Shown in pieces: positions 13,331 through 26,900 of a stretch of 64,000 nucleotides of DNA. The number at the start of each line of letters is the position of its first letter. Within the stretch, counting starts at the first letter, position 1. Source of the stretch: Metallyticus violacea (taxonomy: Eukaryota; Arthropoda; Insecta; Mantodea; Metallyticidae); the NCBI GenBank assembly GCA_030762175.1, contig CM060831.1, forward strand, positions 31,571,001 through 31,635,000, read 5' to 3'. The notes under the pieces were generated by a model, which saw nothing but the letters and a program-made list of their open reading frames with translations, searched no databases and was not told the origin of the DNA. Made by a program: the position numbers and the translations under genes.

Positions 13331-14203
13331 TATTTAGTATTGGATTTATACTCTCATTATATACTCAACTGTGTCAATTATAATGGGATGAGGAAGAAAT
13401 GCAACTCCATAAGTTGAAAGTTATAAATTAGAAATAGAATGCTTCTAACTTTTGCAGCCATGAACTTTTATCAGGACATTACCTGTTTATTTTACATTTG
13501 ACAATAGCTAAGAAAAGTATTACTGTTGTTTAGAACCAAGCGCAACTGGCAACACATCAGTATTATCAATCTGGGCTGATAGGCTAGCAACAACGAGAAG
13601 GAAGAGAGGCCTCTATCTGTTTAATCTGAGCTAGATTTATTATATGTTCATTAACACAGGCATCTTCCAGTTTAATGTGAAATTTTACCAAAACATTACT
13701 GATTAGCTGTGTGTTAGTAATCTGTGATTGGACCTTCTACTGGATCACTAATGCATTTGTTCTGCATTGAATCAGGGTGATGGAGAAGGCATCAATAGGC
13801 ACAGTTCACAGCACTATCACCAAATTCGAAAATTATAAAATAAATGATTTTACATTAATGATACCATTAATCATTCCATTAGAAGATATAAAAGAGCATA
13901 ATAAATTTTATATTTAAAGGCAACTATAAATATCTGAATATTGCATTTTGGATCGGTCAAGATCTCACTGTTTTAGAGATGCACACAAAAGTAAAGAAGA
14001 GGGAAATCACAAACAAAAGCAAAAACAATTAAGAATGTCCATATAGTATCTACCTGTATTGGAGATCAAATTTATTCGGAGTTTACCACAAGTCATTTGA
14101 AATTAATGACATCATAATTGCAAAGCGAATTTCTGTCAGTATAATCAGCCACCGGATTATATGATAATTTGCTGTGAAGAGCAGAAGTGCAATTCAGAAA
14201 GAA

Positions 14204-14204
<1 letters not shown>

Positions 14205-14242
<38 letters not shown>
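14205..14242. repeat. GA dinucleotide microsatellite
   Basis: An almost pure GA tract. The open frame across it (Arg/Glu run) is an artefact. Confidence 0.95.
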
Positions 14243-14246
<4 letters not shown>

Positions 14247-17200
14247 TCAGTCATACTTGAAACCCATAGCATGGGTACAAAAATGTATGCAGGCTAGCAA
14301 ATCAGGATCTTTTAACTCATGTAGTCATGCTATTTTGAAGTACAGCTTCACAAGTTTCCTTACTGCTGTGTCAGAAACCAGTCTCTCTTCTGACCTGATG
14401 TAATGATGTCCTTAGTTTCTGTTATAACATATGTAAGTTTATAGCACCCAGTTTCCCTCTTTCTCCATGTAACTGAGCCAGTCATTAAAAGAGAGGAACA
14501 TACCCACTTATAGAAGAAGAGGAAATAAATGAATAAATTATATAAAAAGAACTTATATTGAAATTTCGAATAATAATTACAAGAAGTTGAACTGACCAGT
14601 TAGCTTTTCTAACAATATTTTGCATAGGAACATGCAGAAATTGTGGTAAGAGAGGAATAATAATTTATTGACATGGAGTCCAACATCGTAATGAGGTATT
14701 CCTTGAATTATCCTTCCAGATTAGAAATAACTTTCAACCTTGAAAACAATGTGCTCCAGTGCTGGCAGTGAACAATTGAACTGAAAGTACAAAATATGTA
14801 GTCTCATCATAATTAAGTCAGATTGTTTACAAAATATAATTTTATTAGTTCTTTAACCACATGCTAGATTACACAGTATCATACTCTGGAAACTACCTTT
14901 CACTACCCTTCAAGGCAAGGTGTTCTAACAATTACCCATCCAAACTGAAATCCAAATAAATTTATCACTGAATATATACCATTGCTATTGTTCCAACCAC
15001 CACCCCCATCAATACCATGTCATAGTATAAAGTACAATAATTTTGTTCTTTGCAGTTTAATTAAATATCAAAAAAACTAGAACTCTAAAAAATAAGATAA
15101 ATGAATAGATTGTGGTTTGCATGCAAAGGAACATGCAAAAAATATTAAAAAAATGTACTTTGCAAAAGTAAAGTATTCACACAAGAACTTCTAGTAAAAC
15201 ATATAAATTAGAGACATAAAATACTCATATCTTTATTCTTACAATTAATCAAACTTGCACAGCATTTTTTGTGTTCTGAATAAAGCATACCCCCATCCTT
15301 GCCAAAAAAATTAATTGCACAACTAATCTGCTTAGCTGTTATGCCTTGAGAGTTTTTCCAATTATTTTCTTTCCATACATAGCATCTCCTAACTTATTAT
15401 GAACACTTTCATTTTTGTGTTTTTCTGTTAATCAAAATGTTTATTAACTTGAAAATCACTTTCTGTCACTGAATGTATTTCAGTAGTATAATTTTTTTCT
15501 TAATGATCACTGATGATGCCTCCATTGTGTACAGCATGGAATGTTAGCAAATTTGTAAAAGTAACAAAATAAAAAATTTGTGAGGTGGACAAAACCTATT
15601 TAAGCAGACTGAGAGTTACTATTATTATTATTATTTTTATATATATTATTAAAAATAAACTTATTGCTCATTAAGGATCATGTTCAATATTCAATGAACA
15701 TTGCTCATCTCCGATATGCTTTCTGCCTGGGACTGCTATTGAACAATTATTCTGCTTTGTGCTTTGCAAGTTATACAATTAACCACCCAAAATAAAATTT
15801 GTGACAATGGCTAAGGCTCTAAACTTTCTTTTCCTGGTAAACTTCACAACCATTTTACAACATAAATCCTTAGAAAAATTAAAGGCATTTCAGTGCACAT
15901 AAATATTATGTGCATAATGAAACAATGTAAAGGGAGTTATACTCTGGAACTATCAGCACAATATTAACATGCTCCATTTACAGTTCTAACACAATGACTA
16001 ATTCACTGATTAGGTACTCTCTACACCCTTAACCTGGCTAATCCTTCACATGGGTAAAATTAATCTATGTCATGCTGATATAAAATAAAATATAATATTT
16101 AGAAGTTTAAAATTATGGTTAATAACAATTTTTATTACATTCTTGCACAGATTTATGCATTAAGTAATGAAATACAACACTATTCGTCCAGTGGAAAACA
16201 AAACCTAAATTTTAACTATTAATTTAAAGAATTTCAAATATTTAATATAAAGGGATGCCAGTAATCTACATGGTAACTGTTTTCACACAACATTTGAAGT
16301 TTTTTAAATAGTTTTTATTTACTAAACTAAACCATGGTTCTAGCTCTCATATTAGAAGCCAATGGCTTACTCATAGCTAACAAATATTGCTTGTAATTTC
16401 CGTATAGGATTACTTGAAATAAGACTAAGAAAGCTATAAATCCATGCATATGATTCTCAGATAAAAATACATGATGCAATTCAAAGTTCAGAAATAAGAA
16501 ATATAATAGTTTCCTTTTTTAATTAAAAAAAAATCAATAACATGAAAACACACAAGTGTAATATACAATAAATTTAAGATTTTCTTGCTGGCATGTACTT
16601 TGATGCTACCATGTGCGGTTATTATTTGGGAAATGTTATTGTTTATAGCTAAGAGGGTTCAGTGATATAAGACCAATTTTCAGCTGTACTTTGCAATTTA
16701 AATGCACTTAGTTTTTATATATCATTAGATGGAAAAAATAAGCACAAACAGGCATAAAATACCTAGTAAATTATTATTATAAACACTGGCCAATGAAAGA
16801 TGATCCTGGATATTTAGCTGCAGTATAATAAATATGTAAATTTTATAGTTACAATGAAAGCTCGTGAATTTAATACAATTTTTCATGGGATGTTACAAAT
16901 CAGCAATTGTTGTTGACCCTATTGCACACACAAACACACAAAAGTGATATCACTGCTATTATGGCTCCTACATAGTTAAGATCTTTATCTTTAATATCAT
17001 ATCTACTCTACTGATTACCATCACACAGCAGTAGGAAGACTCACTAGAACAAGTCTACTGAGGCCAGTGCCTTGCATATCTTCAATTATTAACTACCTGC
17101 ACTGTAAACAGAACCTTGTTCAATTGTAACATGGAATCAGTGTAAAAATCATAATATATTGCAGAAGTTGTACTTATGTTTTACATTAAATAGTTTCATC

Positions 17201-18936
17201 CATGCAGAATACCATGAAATAATTTCTGGAAATATATTAATAAAGAGGGAAGGTTCAAAATATATTCAACCCATTTTGGATTGTAAGACCATCATAATTC
17301 CAATGTAATTTTGTTATATTAGCTTTTAAGGCAAAAGATTTTTCATTTTAACATCAAAGAATTAAAATACAAGGACAGATTTTTCAAAACTTAATAACCA
17401 TTATGAAATTGATTGATATTTAAGTTGTACTATTATGCCTTTATAAAACATGTCTCACTTCAGGTTTTGCAATTATTTACAACTACTTAAAATAACATGT
17501 GCTACATATTAATGAAGAAAACTTTTATTTTAATTTAAGTTTATTGGATGTGTCACTCATAGCTAACTCACAATTTAGTTACCTTGGTTGATTAAAATTA
17601 ATTGCTGATTTTTACTGTCAATTTCTCCATATACTGATTTTCAGTTATTTATATAACCAGTCTCCACATTAATTTTTTCAGTAAATTTACTTCTTCATAA
17701 AATCCCTAATGAGTTGAGACATTATGAACTATATCAAATTGCTGTCAGTTTCTGAACTGTTAATTGGGAAACTGAATAAACTTTTAAGAATATTTATGAA
17801 ATTCTAGTTTTATTATATGTGTTTAATGCTCCTATTTTTGTACACACTGCTAACAGTGGGCGAGTAATTTGCTATTGCTGTTTAACAGAGCAGATTTCAA
17901 CTAAACTAACTTATACTGCTGAAAGATATAAATACTGGTAATGATTTGCCCATAGGGAGATATTATTACTGGTAATGGTTTGAAAAAACATTGTTCAAGT
18001 ATCATTTTCTAATTAATGGGAATTTTCATTTGATGGATTATCATACATTTTGTTTCTAATCAAATATCTCAAATTAAGTATGACTGCATTTGTGCTCCTA
18101 AACAACAAGTTTATATGCCAGCAAGCAGATATGGAATGCATGCCATACAAGCAGCATTTGGATAATTTAAGAACATAGCACAAGATATTACACTAATAAT
18201 TATGGGACAGAGAGCAAGTTATGCATTCAAAGATTTTCCCCCCCCATTTCTTTCCATTCCCACCTTCCAATTTGAAATCTTATGATTCCTGAGTCAATGG
18301 TAGCATTTACTTTGCTAAGGGTAATTTAAAGACTCTTTTCTTTTTGTGAATTTGCTATAGTGAAAGTTATAGAATTTATAACTTCATTTATATTTAATTT
18401 TGGATATATTGAACTTCTGTATTTCTTAAACTAATGCAGCGCCAATGTTAAGCATTTGACTCTCCATTTCACCAAGATGCCTTAACCTCGGCAGTCCGAT
18501 GAATATGTATGGCACAAATTGGCATCTGGGCAGGGATTTTTTTTCTGAGTACTTTAGCATCACTTATCATTAATTTCTTCAAATGCTACATTTTCATTCT
18601 CAACCCCATAATTATCTTTGCATAATGTATCTGCAGAAGAAATGGACAATGTAACCCACCTCTACTACCTCTACTAGTGCAGAACTGTTCATTCGAACAA
18701 ATTAGTGGACAATATATCGCTTTCCTAAATTCAGTCTTCTCAAAGAGCTACTAGAACAAAACTGGATTAGACAGGCTTTATCAGAAATTTCAACATCACT
18801 TATGATAACCCAAGTTTTGTATTACTTTTATCCTGTGTATGCTTTAAACATTTAACTTCCTGCTTATAGCACATGGGTAATAGAAAAGTTCAATATTAAT
18901 TCAATTTGGAATCAAACACAGTGAAACATGCACTAA

Positions 18937-18994
18937 TAATCTCTTCTGAGTCGGAATATTAGAACACTCTAATATTCTGATTCAGAAGAGATTA
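18937..18994. repeat. Near-perfect hairpin, 27-bp arms and 4-bp loop
   Basis: The left arm begins TAATCTCTTCTGA and the right arm ends TCAGAAGAGATTA. The arms differ at two central positions. Only four bases separate them, so the DNA or RNA would fold into a tight hairpin. I see no gene next to it and no flanking poly-T. It may be the joined ends of a deleted MITE or a hairpin RNA precursor; this is inference. Confidence 0.8.
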
Positions 18995-20818
18995 ATAGAA
19001 AAGCTATTTTGCTTTGGTGCATGATGAATGAATACACATATTTCAATATAATTGCTTGAAAAATAAAACACATTGCTTATATCCCAAATTTTACAGTTCA
19101 TTTATAAACAGATACAGCTACAAATTAGAAATGTTACCATTATCTGGAATAATATACTCCTGATAGGTATCTGATGGGAAAGGTGATGTTGACTAAAAAT
19201 TTAATCTTATTGACTTTCTTTTCTTTTTCTTTTTTTTTTTTTTTTTACAAATATTTGTTTAATATTTCACTTTTTATCACTTATTTTATATTTTATCCTA
19301 TTTTTATGCTTTATTTATCTTTTAAAGTTGAGGTGCATATGTTTAGCTATCCCATTAACATTGCACCTGTTCCAAAGTTTAGATAATATAATGAAATTAC
19401 ACTTTTAACTGTAATTATATAAAAAGTATTGCTCAACAACACAATCACCATTCAGGAAATATTTGCTTTTGAATGTCATTAACTCAGCATTAAATATGCA
19501 TGCTGGTAGACTGCAGCAAAATTTTAAAACTCAGAAAATTTAATGTATAAAAAAAACTAAAGAAGAAGGAAGGAGAAAAACAAGGAAAATAAATAAAAAT
19601 AAAAGATATATTACTCTCTTGTAATGAAAAGTTTTTAACTGCATTAAAAAGGTTTAGCTTATGCTCGACAGTGACAGAATAATACTTTCACACATTAAGA
19701 GGAATTTCAATAAAATAATCCCATGTTTAAAATTTAAATTGCAATAAGAATAAAATTGGTTGAAGCCAGAGTTTCAAAAGAAGTGACATCTAAAATACTG
19801 AATGCATTTAAAAGTGAATATACACTTTCCATATAATTAATCAACAACAAATATTTACAACACAATACATTTGAAAAATCTGTATTATGGAACATTATAA
19901 ATAAAGTCTGAATAAAATGAAAACCAACTGTTTCCAACAACATTGCTATGGGTGTTTTGGAAAGAAAGGCATTTTCCTTTTCTTTATACTAGAGATGGAA
20001 AGAATGTAATGTCCTCATTTCCATAAAGGACAGAGATTTTTATGAGTCAAAAAATACTTTCTGTTCCTAATTATAGTTCAGCAACTTTCCAATATAGAAT
20101 TAGTTACCTCTATCACACTTATGTCACTATGTCCTCTATAGAACAGCTAAATTAACAGATTCAGAAATATGTTATATACAGGCTATCAAAAAAATAAACA
20201 AATATATGTATATATTACAGTTCAGAGCAGTTTTCTTTGTATTTTCTAAAACTAAAATATCACAGTACATTGTTACATGCACCATTGCACTACATCAGGT
20301 GAGATGTTTCTAAAAGTGCTGCTCCAAGCTGCCACAATATCTCCACCAAACCAGAGATCATCTTTCACTTCCAGCCTTCAAAAATCTCTCTGATTTCTAA
20401 AAGTCTAAGAGCATATATCATTCTCTGCAACTTGTTTATGGCACAAATACTCCAAATTAATGTTATTTTCTACACATCACTTTTAATAAGTTTGCTAAAA
20501 ATGTAAGTAGCAAATTGCATGTTAATGTAGATCTATACTATTAATGAAATTGCAATGTTTAAATAAAATCACATAATTTGCTCTGATGCAAACTAACAGG
20601 AAAGCAATCTCTAATCTATATATTGAAATTTCATAGTTTGTTGCAGGGAAAATATACTTGCAAACTATACTGTTTTCATTATGCTCTAGTCTTATGGAGA
20701 GAGTGTATATACTACTACCCTCTTGATCAGCTTGTGCACTGGCTGCATTGACTCTTATGTCCTTGATTTAAGAGATTCCCTGATTTTGACCTTGTTGAAG
20801 GAGATGATTTTTGATTTT

Positions 20819-20965
20819 TCAGTCATCCATGACCTGCATCCTGAAGCTCTTTCCACCAAGCCTTTTGGTAGGTACCACTACAGGAGGCTCATCATCATCA
20901 TCCTCATCTTCATCATCAATGAAGTCATCAGAGCCATCTTGAGGAATATCATGGTACTCATCTAA
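20819..20965 (-). CDS. Probable terminal exon: acidic C-terminal tail of the SLC6 protein
   Basis: After a good acceptor (gacttttacag), 48 codons run to a TGA. The peptide begins [11 protein letters not shown], passes through a run of about fifteen acidic residues, then a PPVVVPTKR proline/basic segment, and ends SFRMQVMDD. It enters in phase 0, as required after the exon ending GDVD or the optional 54-bp exon. Its acidic repeat (GAT/GAG codons) looks like a simple repeat on the plus strand, so a chance open frame cannot be excluded. The non-repetitive flanks, the acceptor and the phase argue for a real exon. The distance of 19-24 kb from the previous exon is unusual. It could also be the last exon of a different minus-strand gene. 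Confidence 0.6.
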   Translation of the reverse strand, partial: LDEYHDIPQDGSDDFIDDEDEDDDDEPPVVVPTKRLGGKSFRMQVMDD

Positions 20966-23900
20966 CTGTAAAAGTCAGAAATAAACTAATTAAAATAAAA
21001 GAACTTAGCAAAATCTTTAATATGGAAAATTTCCATATAATTGTTTTAAATATTATATTATTATTCTTGTGATTATATGCAAAATATCTTGAACAAAGCC
21101 ATATACAGTGAAATGTTGCTTAAAGAATATTTCTATCAAAACATATTCACATGCAACAAGAGCAGCTTATATTAGGAATGACCATTATATTTCTTATCAT
21201 CAAAAACTAAAAATTCAAAAAAAAATACTTGAAACAATGAAGCACAGAGTAGCTCTGACAAACTATTTGAAAATTTTTCAACTTAAAGAGAAAATCAGCA
21301 TTTCATTGTTAGAGCCAGCAGTTATCTGTGATATTCCACGAGTACTGGGGAGAACCTGATTAAGTACAAAATTATTGATATGTCATTGTAGCTTAGGCAT
21401 GTTGTATATGATTTAACTGTACAAAATAAAAACCCATTGCTCAAGAAAAAATTTGAACATTTTAAAACAGCATACAAGGGAAAAATCTGTCGAGTCTTAG
21501 GGAAACTGCAAAATCTGATAAGTTCATAGAATACCTCAAAAAAATATTTTAATATCCTACACTGTATCAGAAATTTCTGGTATTTGTTATGGTAAACTAC
21601 ACTGTTGACAAAAATGTCTCTAAAAGTGAGTTTTTAAGGCAGTTTTAATTATGTTCATGTGCAAAAACAACACATGATGAACCTAACATTATTATTAATA
21701 ATACAAATATCATAAAAAGTACTGATTTCTGGATTATTATAGAATAATTAGTGTAAAAATTGATCAGGTTTCTCCTTTATAAAATTGGTATTGCCTCTAA
21801 AATATATATATAAATTAACACTAATAATAAAAGTAGATAAAGATAAAACACTGAGAAAGAGTCACACTTGAAATTTCAAATTGCAATAGTGTTTCTTTAT
21901 TTTTATTTTTCATTAATATTTTATATATATAAAAGTTATTCTTAAATCTTAAACCAGTCTAGGCAATTTCACAAATTATGTTTGTTCTTGTTATACTTCA
22001 CTTTGTACAGCAGCAGAAAAATGTCAACCAAATAAAATAAAATATTAGTCTATCTTGAACTTTTAATTTTATTCTCCTGTAAAATTAGTAAAATGTATGT
22101 TTGGAAATAGATCTTTCATGCTAGCCAGGTGTAGGGTAAAAGCAAGAAATAAAGAATAAGACTGAAAAATTTGGGTCATTGCTGGGATCTTCAGCCTTCC
22201 AGGCTGAGACACTCTACCAACTGTGTCCTTCCAGAAGCATGCAATCACAGACCTATCTCAACTGATTGTATAAACCCTGGAGACTTCCCTTTGGTTTTTT
22301 TCTACTATGAGAGATTATTCCTTAAGAGGCAACTTGTAATGCTATAATACAAGTAGTTATGACCCTGGCTTTAATTTAACTGCCAACTATACAGGGGTCA
22401 ATTTATATGGAAATTGTTCTTTCACACTAGCTGTGCGTAGGACATAAGTAAAATGTGACTTAACAGGTTTTTTCCCTGACTCTTCATTTATTATTCATTT
22501 CAGTTTTTAATTTTGAAACTTTTGAAATGATTGACAATTTTGCTCAGAGGTCTCTTCTTTCAGGCTTAATGTTCATTTGCAGGCTGTAAATCTACAACAC
22601 TAGACCAAGTTTTACTTCCCTTTTGAAGGAAGCCATACTTAGGAATTTTATGCCCTATAGTTTGGCAGCAGATTTATTCCAAGATGGTAATTAAAAATAA
22701 TTTTCTAAGGGAAAATAGATGAAAGTCACAGCAAAAAATAATCAATTAGAAAATGAAAAACAGTAGACAACAATTTATAACATAATGAACTCTCCAATAA
22801 ACAATGATCTTATAGCATCTATTATTATGCATGCAGAATAATAAAACAACGTTTGCATAGATTTGTCTAAATAAACATGCTATGTTGTATGGTAATTTAA
22901 TGTTCTGACAAATCTACACAAAATTTTGGATCCTATATTAATAAAAATAAGCACTAGGTCTTTCATGATTTGGTTGCCTGTTTTATGGAAGCTGTAAGTC
23001 AGCAGTCAGAGCGTTAACTCCTGGCAAAGCAGATGTAATGTCTGTACAACTAGTTCAGTTCTTGTAATTACCACTACAGTTATAATGAAAATTAGTACAT
23101 ATCTTATGACAGGAGATGTTGGAAATGGTATCCTGCTATATCCACACACCGTTTTAGAAAACTGTCATTTGCATGCACCAGATCTTCTGCAATTGAGTCA
23201 ATTTTAACTTCAACATACAAGGTCACATATGTCCATGAATTGCAAGCAGGTGATCCTGATATTTGGGTAAATTTCAGGAATTACAAGTTACGGAGTTAAT
23301 GATATAGTATGATCCATGCCTAACATTCTTTACTGATGATGCACAGTTTTATACAAAGATTATCTTGTCATACTAGCTACGGGTTTCATATATAAAATAA
23401 GAGTTTTCTGTACCGCAATAATCATTCTGAGTCGAAACATAATCACATAAATGCAGAATGTTAAGCATTGTTCAACTACTTTATCATTAATGTTCCATAA
23501 CATCCAGTTACAGAAATTATCCAAATATCAGGACAACCTGCCTGCAATTCATGGACAACAGTGATCTTGAATGATTTCAAGTTTAAATTGTCTCAATTTC
23601 AGATGATAAATTGATACATGTGAATGAAATTTTCTAAACAGAGGTCAGAATTGTGTGGATGTAGCAGCACATTTCCAAAAGCTCCTTTCACAAGGTATGT
23701 ACTTATTTTCATTGTACTTGTAGTTGATACTGTGAGAACTTTAATCAGAAGCATGAATACTACATCCACTTTGCCAGGATTTACCTCTCTGACTGCTAAC
23801 TGGCCAGTTGCAGTGAAATGGACGACAAAGCCATGTAAGATCCAGCTGTTTCATCAATTTTTATAAGTAAATCATAACTACGAATTCTGTTACTGAATGA

Positions 23901-26900
23901 TGTGTGGGGAAAGAATTAATGTGTTGGAACTCAGAAATGTAGGCACAAATTCAAAACATATGAAACACATTGAGCAGTTGGAATGAGTGGAAGGAATGTA
24001 AAATAAAAATAAATAAAGGACTTGAGTCCTAGTGATAAACAACAGACATCAATCCTACTGAAATTAAGCACAACAATAATACATACCTGAATAAGATTCT
24101 TTATGGATCAAGATCATAGGGCTATAATATTTTGCTACCTGAGAATTTACTAACATTCATATAGGAACTAAGAACTGACATAAGTTATTGATTTTAATAT
24201 TAACATCCTATCATGCTTGTTGAGAGAACAAACATTTTCTGCAGCTGTTTGCTTATTTCCAGTTTGAACCCTAATAAAATCTACTTCATTTGTGCTAAGT
24301 TCATCAGTGAACATTTTTCATGCAGTGGTTGTCCTTTTTCTTCATGTAGGCAGCAGTATTTCTTTCTACATCTCAGAAAAGGAGAATGCAAATTTTTCCC
24401 ATATCTATGCTTATAGTACTAAAAGGGGGGGGGGGGAAGGAAAAAATCACTTTATTAATTTTCATAAAATAAATTAAAAACATGTATTTGCATGCAGTCT
24501 ATTTTTATTAATAAGCCTTTGAAAAGTTTTTGCAGAGTATGGACAGGGAGGTAGTCATTCATAAGATTTCACTCTTAAATTACTACTATAAGAGAACAAA
24601 CACTATTCTACCACATCTGCTGAGTGCATCTAGAGAAAAAAATATCTACACTAATTAGTGACTTATTGAAAAACTTGGTTTATCTGGAAGTGGAATCCAG
24701 TTCCAGAAGTGCTTAGAAGCTTTCTTAGCATTTTACTGCTATCTCCTTCCTTATTTGTGTTGATGTTCTTGCTGCATAAGCACTAATGTTCATCTATCTA
24801 TTTGCATGCTTCATCTAGACTTAAGGATGGTCACAGGATGAACAAGAATGGTGATTGTTTAGACTTATGATGTTGTTGTGTCTTTTCTTTTGTATCCAGA
24901 TATGATGGTACTAAGAACTACGCAAACACACTATACTTAGCATTTTGTATATATTTTTCAATATATTTTCAGAGAATATCTCACTGTTTTCTGAGCGATC
25001 AAAATTCAGAAGGAAATTTCAGTTGAACACATACATTAAAATGTTTTAGAATGTTTCTCATCTGCATTCTGTAACCATACGCAACATTTTTATAAGAAAA
25101 CTTGTAATTCAGATTACAGCTATCGCTTCAAGAGCAGTAAGAGAAATGTTATGATTCATGCATCATATATGGGATTCATATACGGTATATAACATTCTTT
25201 ATCATACACTGTCTTTTCATACTAAAATGTATGGTTTATTGTGTGAAAAAAAAATAATATTCTTCAGTTTACTTATAGTTTTATTAACAGAAATGCATTT
25301 TTTAAATATAATTTAATGCCATTTTTCACTGCTGAGGCATTACATGCAGTGGACACTCATGATACATGAATAATAAATTGAATAAGGAATTTTTTTTTAA
25401 GGAAGTAAACTTTCCAGGTCTAAGCTCAGGGTACCTAACTGGCTATTGCCATTTGTGAGGACTAGGATAACCTGGAAAAAGTCTCAGTCAGGAAGGATGG
25501 CCCTGCAGGAATCTAATTACAGACCTCCCACTCACAAGTTCATGGTGGTAGCAATATGTTTAATTTATGTATTCATAAAATAATGTTTTATTACTTACAG
25601 AAAACAGCAATAAATTTCTAAAACAAAAAGGTTTTCAACAACTTTTCTATTCATACACTAAGATGGTATTCAGCATTATGCAATGTAAATACAGGCTTCT
25701 AGGTAAGTATGATAGGTCAGAATACACATTAAGATAGAAAAGAGCAAGAAGCAGGCGGTTCAAGAAAAGTCTATAGCATGGAGAAAGATAAGTACCGAAA
25801 ATATGGAGGAAGTAAAGGCTATGTACAACCCATTAACTGAAGATATAAAGGAGATTAAAAGTAGGGAGGTGAGAATGGAAGAGATAAATCAGAAGATCAG
25901 ACATCTATCAGTTGCATTATCTTGAAAAAACATTTTCCTAAACATGTTTCTTTTTCTCAGAAACTATTAAGCTCTTAATTGGGTAGCTGGGAAAAAAATT
26001 ATACATATCAGCATCCCGAATGCCAATTAGTAAACAACCACAATTATATTTGTTCATGTAATGTGTTAAAATTTAATATTTTGTCATGAAATTTGGAGTA
26101 TAAATTTGACATTTTCTTCTTAAAGGGATTTTTTTTTAAACGATATAACATTAGCAGCTGAATTTCTATAGTTCAGTGGCAAGAAATATAATGTTTTAAT
26201 ATACAGAAAAAATTCTGACTCTCTGTCTGCTTAAAATAGTTTTTCAGATAAAATTTTTCTTCCAACTTTCTTTTTAGATCTTAATATTTTTTTCAGAAAA
26301 ACTATAATGCATATAAACATGAAAGTGCAAGCAGAGAAAGTTACACATATACTGATTTTACAGTAAAAATTGATTTATCAAGTGTGTCCAGAAATATGCT
26401 TATTTCAAGGGTTCACAGCATGCTCAGATGTCATGCACTTCTCAATTCTCTTAATAAAGATAAAAATGTTTTGAATTAATATTGTCAGATGAAATGAAAA
26501 TTTCCCATTTTTTGAGTCAGATGGAATCACCAAAGTATGGAGAAAGCCTAATACTGTTGAGGATCTAGTCAATATACTCCCTAAATATCGGAGCAGTTTG
26601 ATCTGGGGCTGCATGTCCTCTAATGGATTTTTGATTTGGTTTATTTACAGACGCTCTTCAACATTTCAAATCATTAGCATTCCATTCAATTCAAGCCGAT
26701 GAATTTTGCTCAGAGGCCTCTATTTTCAGGCTTAAAGTTATTTTTCGTACAGTAAATCCGCAATATGGGACCCATGGCTTTACTTCCCTCCAAAGGAAGC
26801 TATACTTAGGATTTTTACACCCCAAAAAAGTATTGATCCTGGCCAGGATTGAACCTGCAATCTTGCATTTAGGAGGCCGTCCTCTGATGGAGTAAGCACT

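Larger units (their letters stand above)
13340..20818. other. AT-rich sequence downstream of the SLC6 gene, no gene seen
   Basis: I find only a GA microsatellite (14205-14242), a short T-rich tract near 19219 and a strong 27-bp-arm hairpin (18937-18994). Nearest to 20819 this stretch would include the 3' untranslated region of the transporter, but I could not assign a poly(A) site. Confidence 0.6.

Noticed and set aside
20723..20965. 80-codon plus-strand frame (Ile-rich end)
   Set aside because: It is the antisense of the proposed acidic terminal exon. The splice site and protein composition favour the minus strand.
22190..22260. tRNA-like sequence near 22.2 kb
   Set aside because: A short resemblance to a reversed tRNA head, but no clear A and B boxes at proper spacing. 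It is not a tRNA gene.
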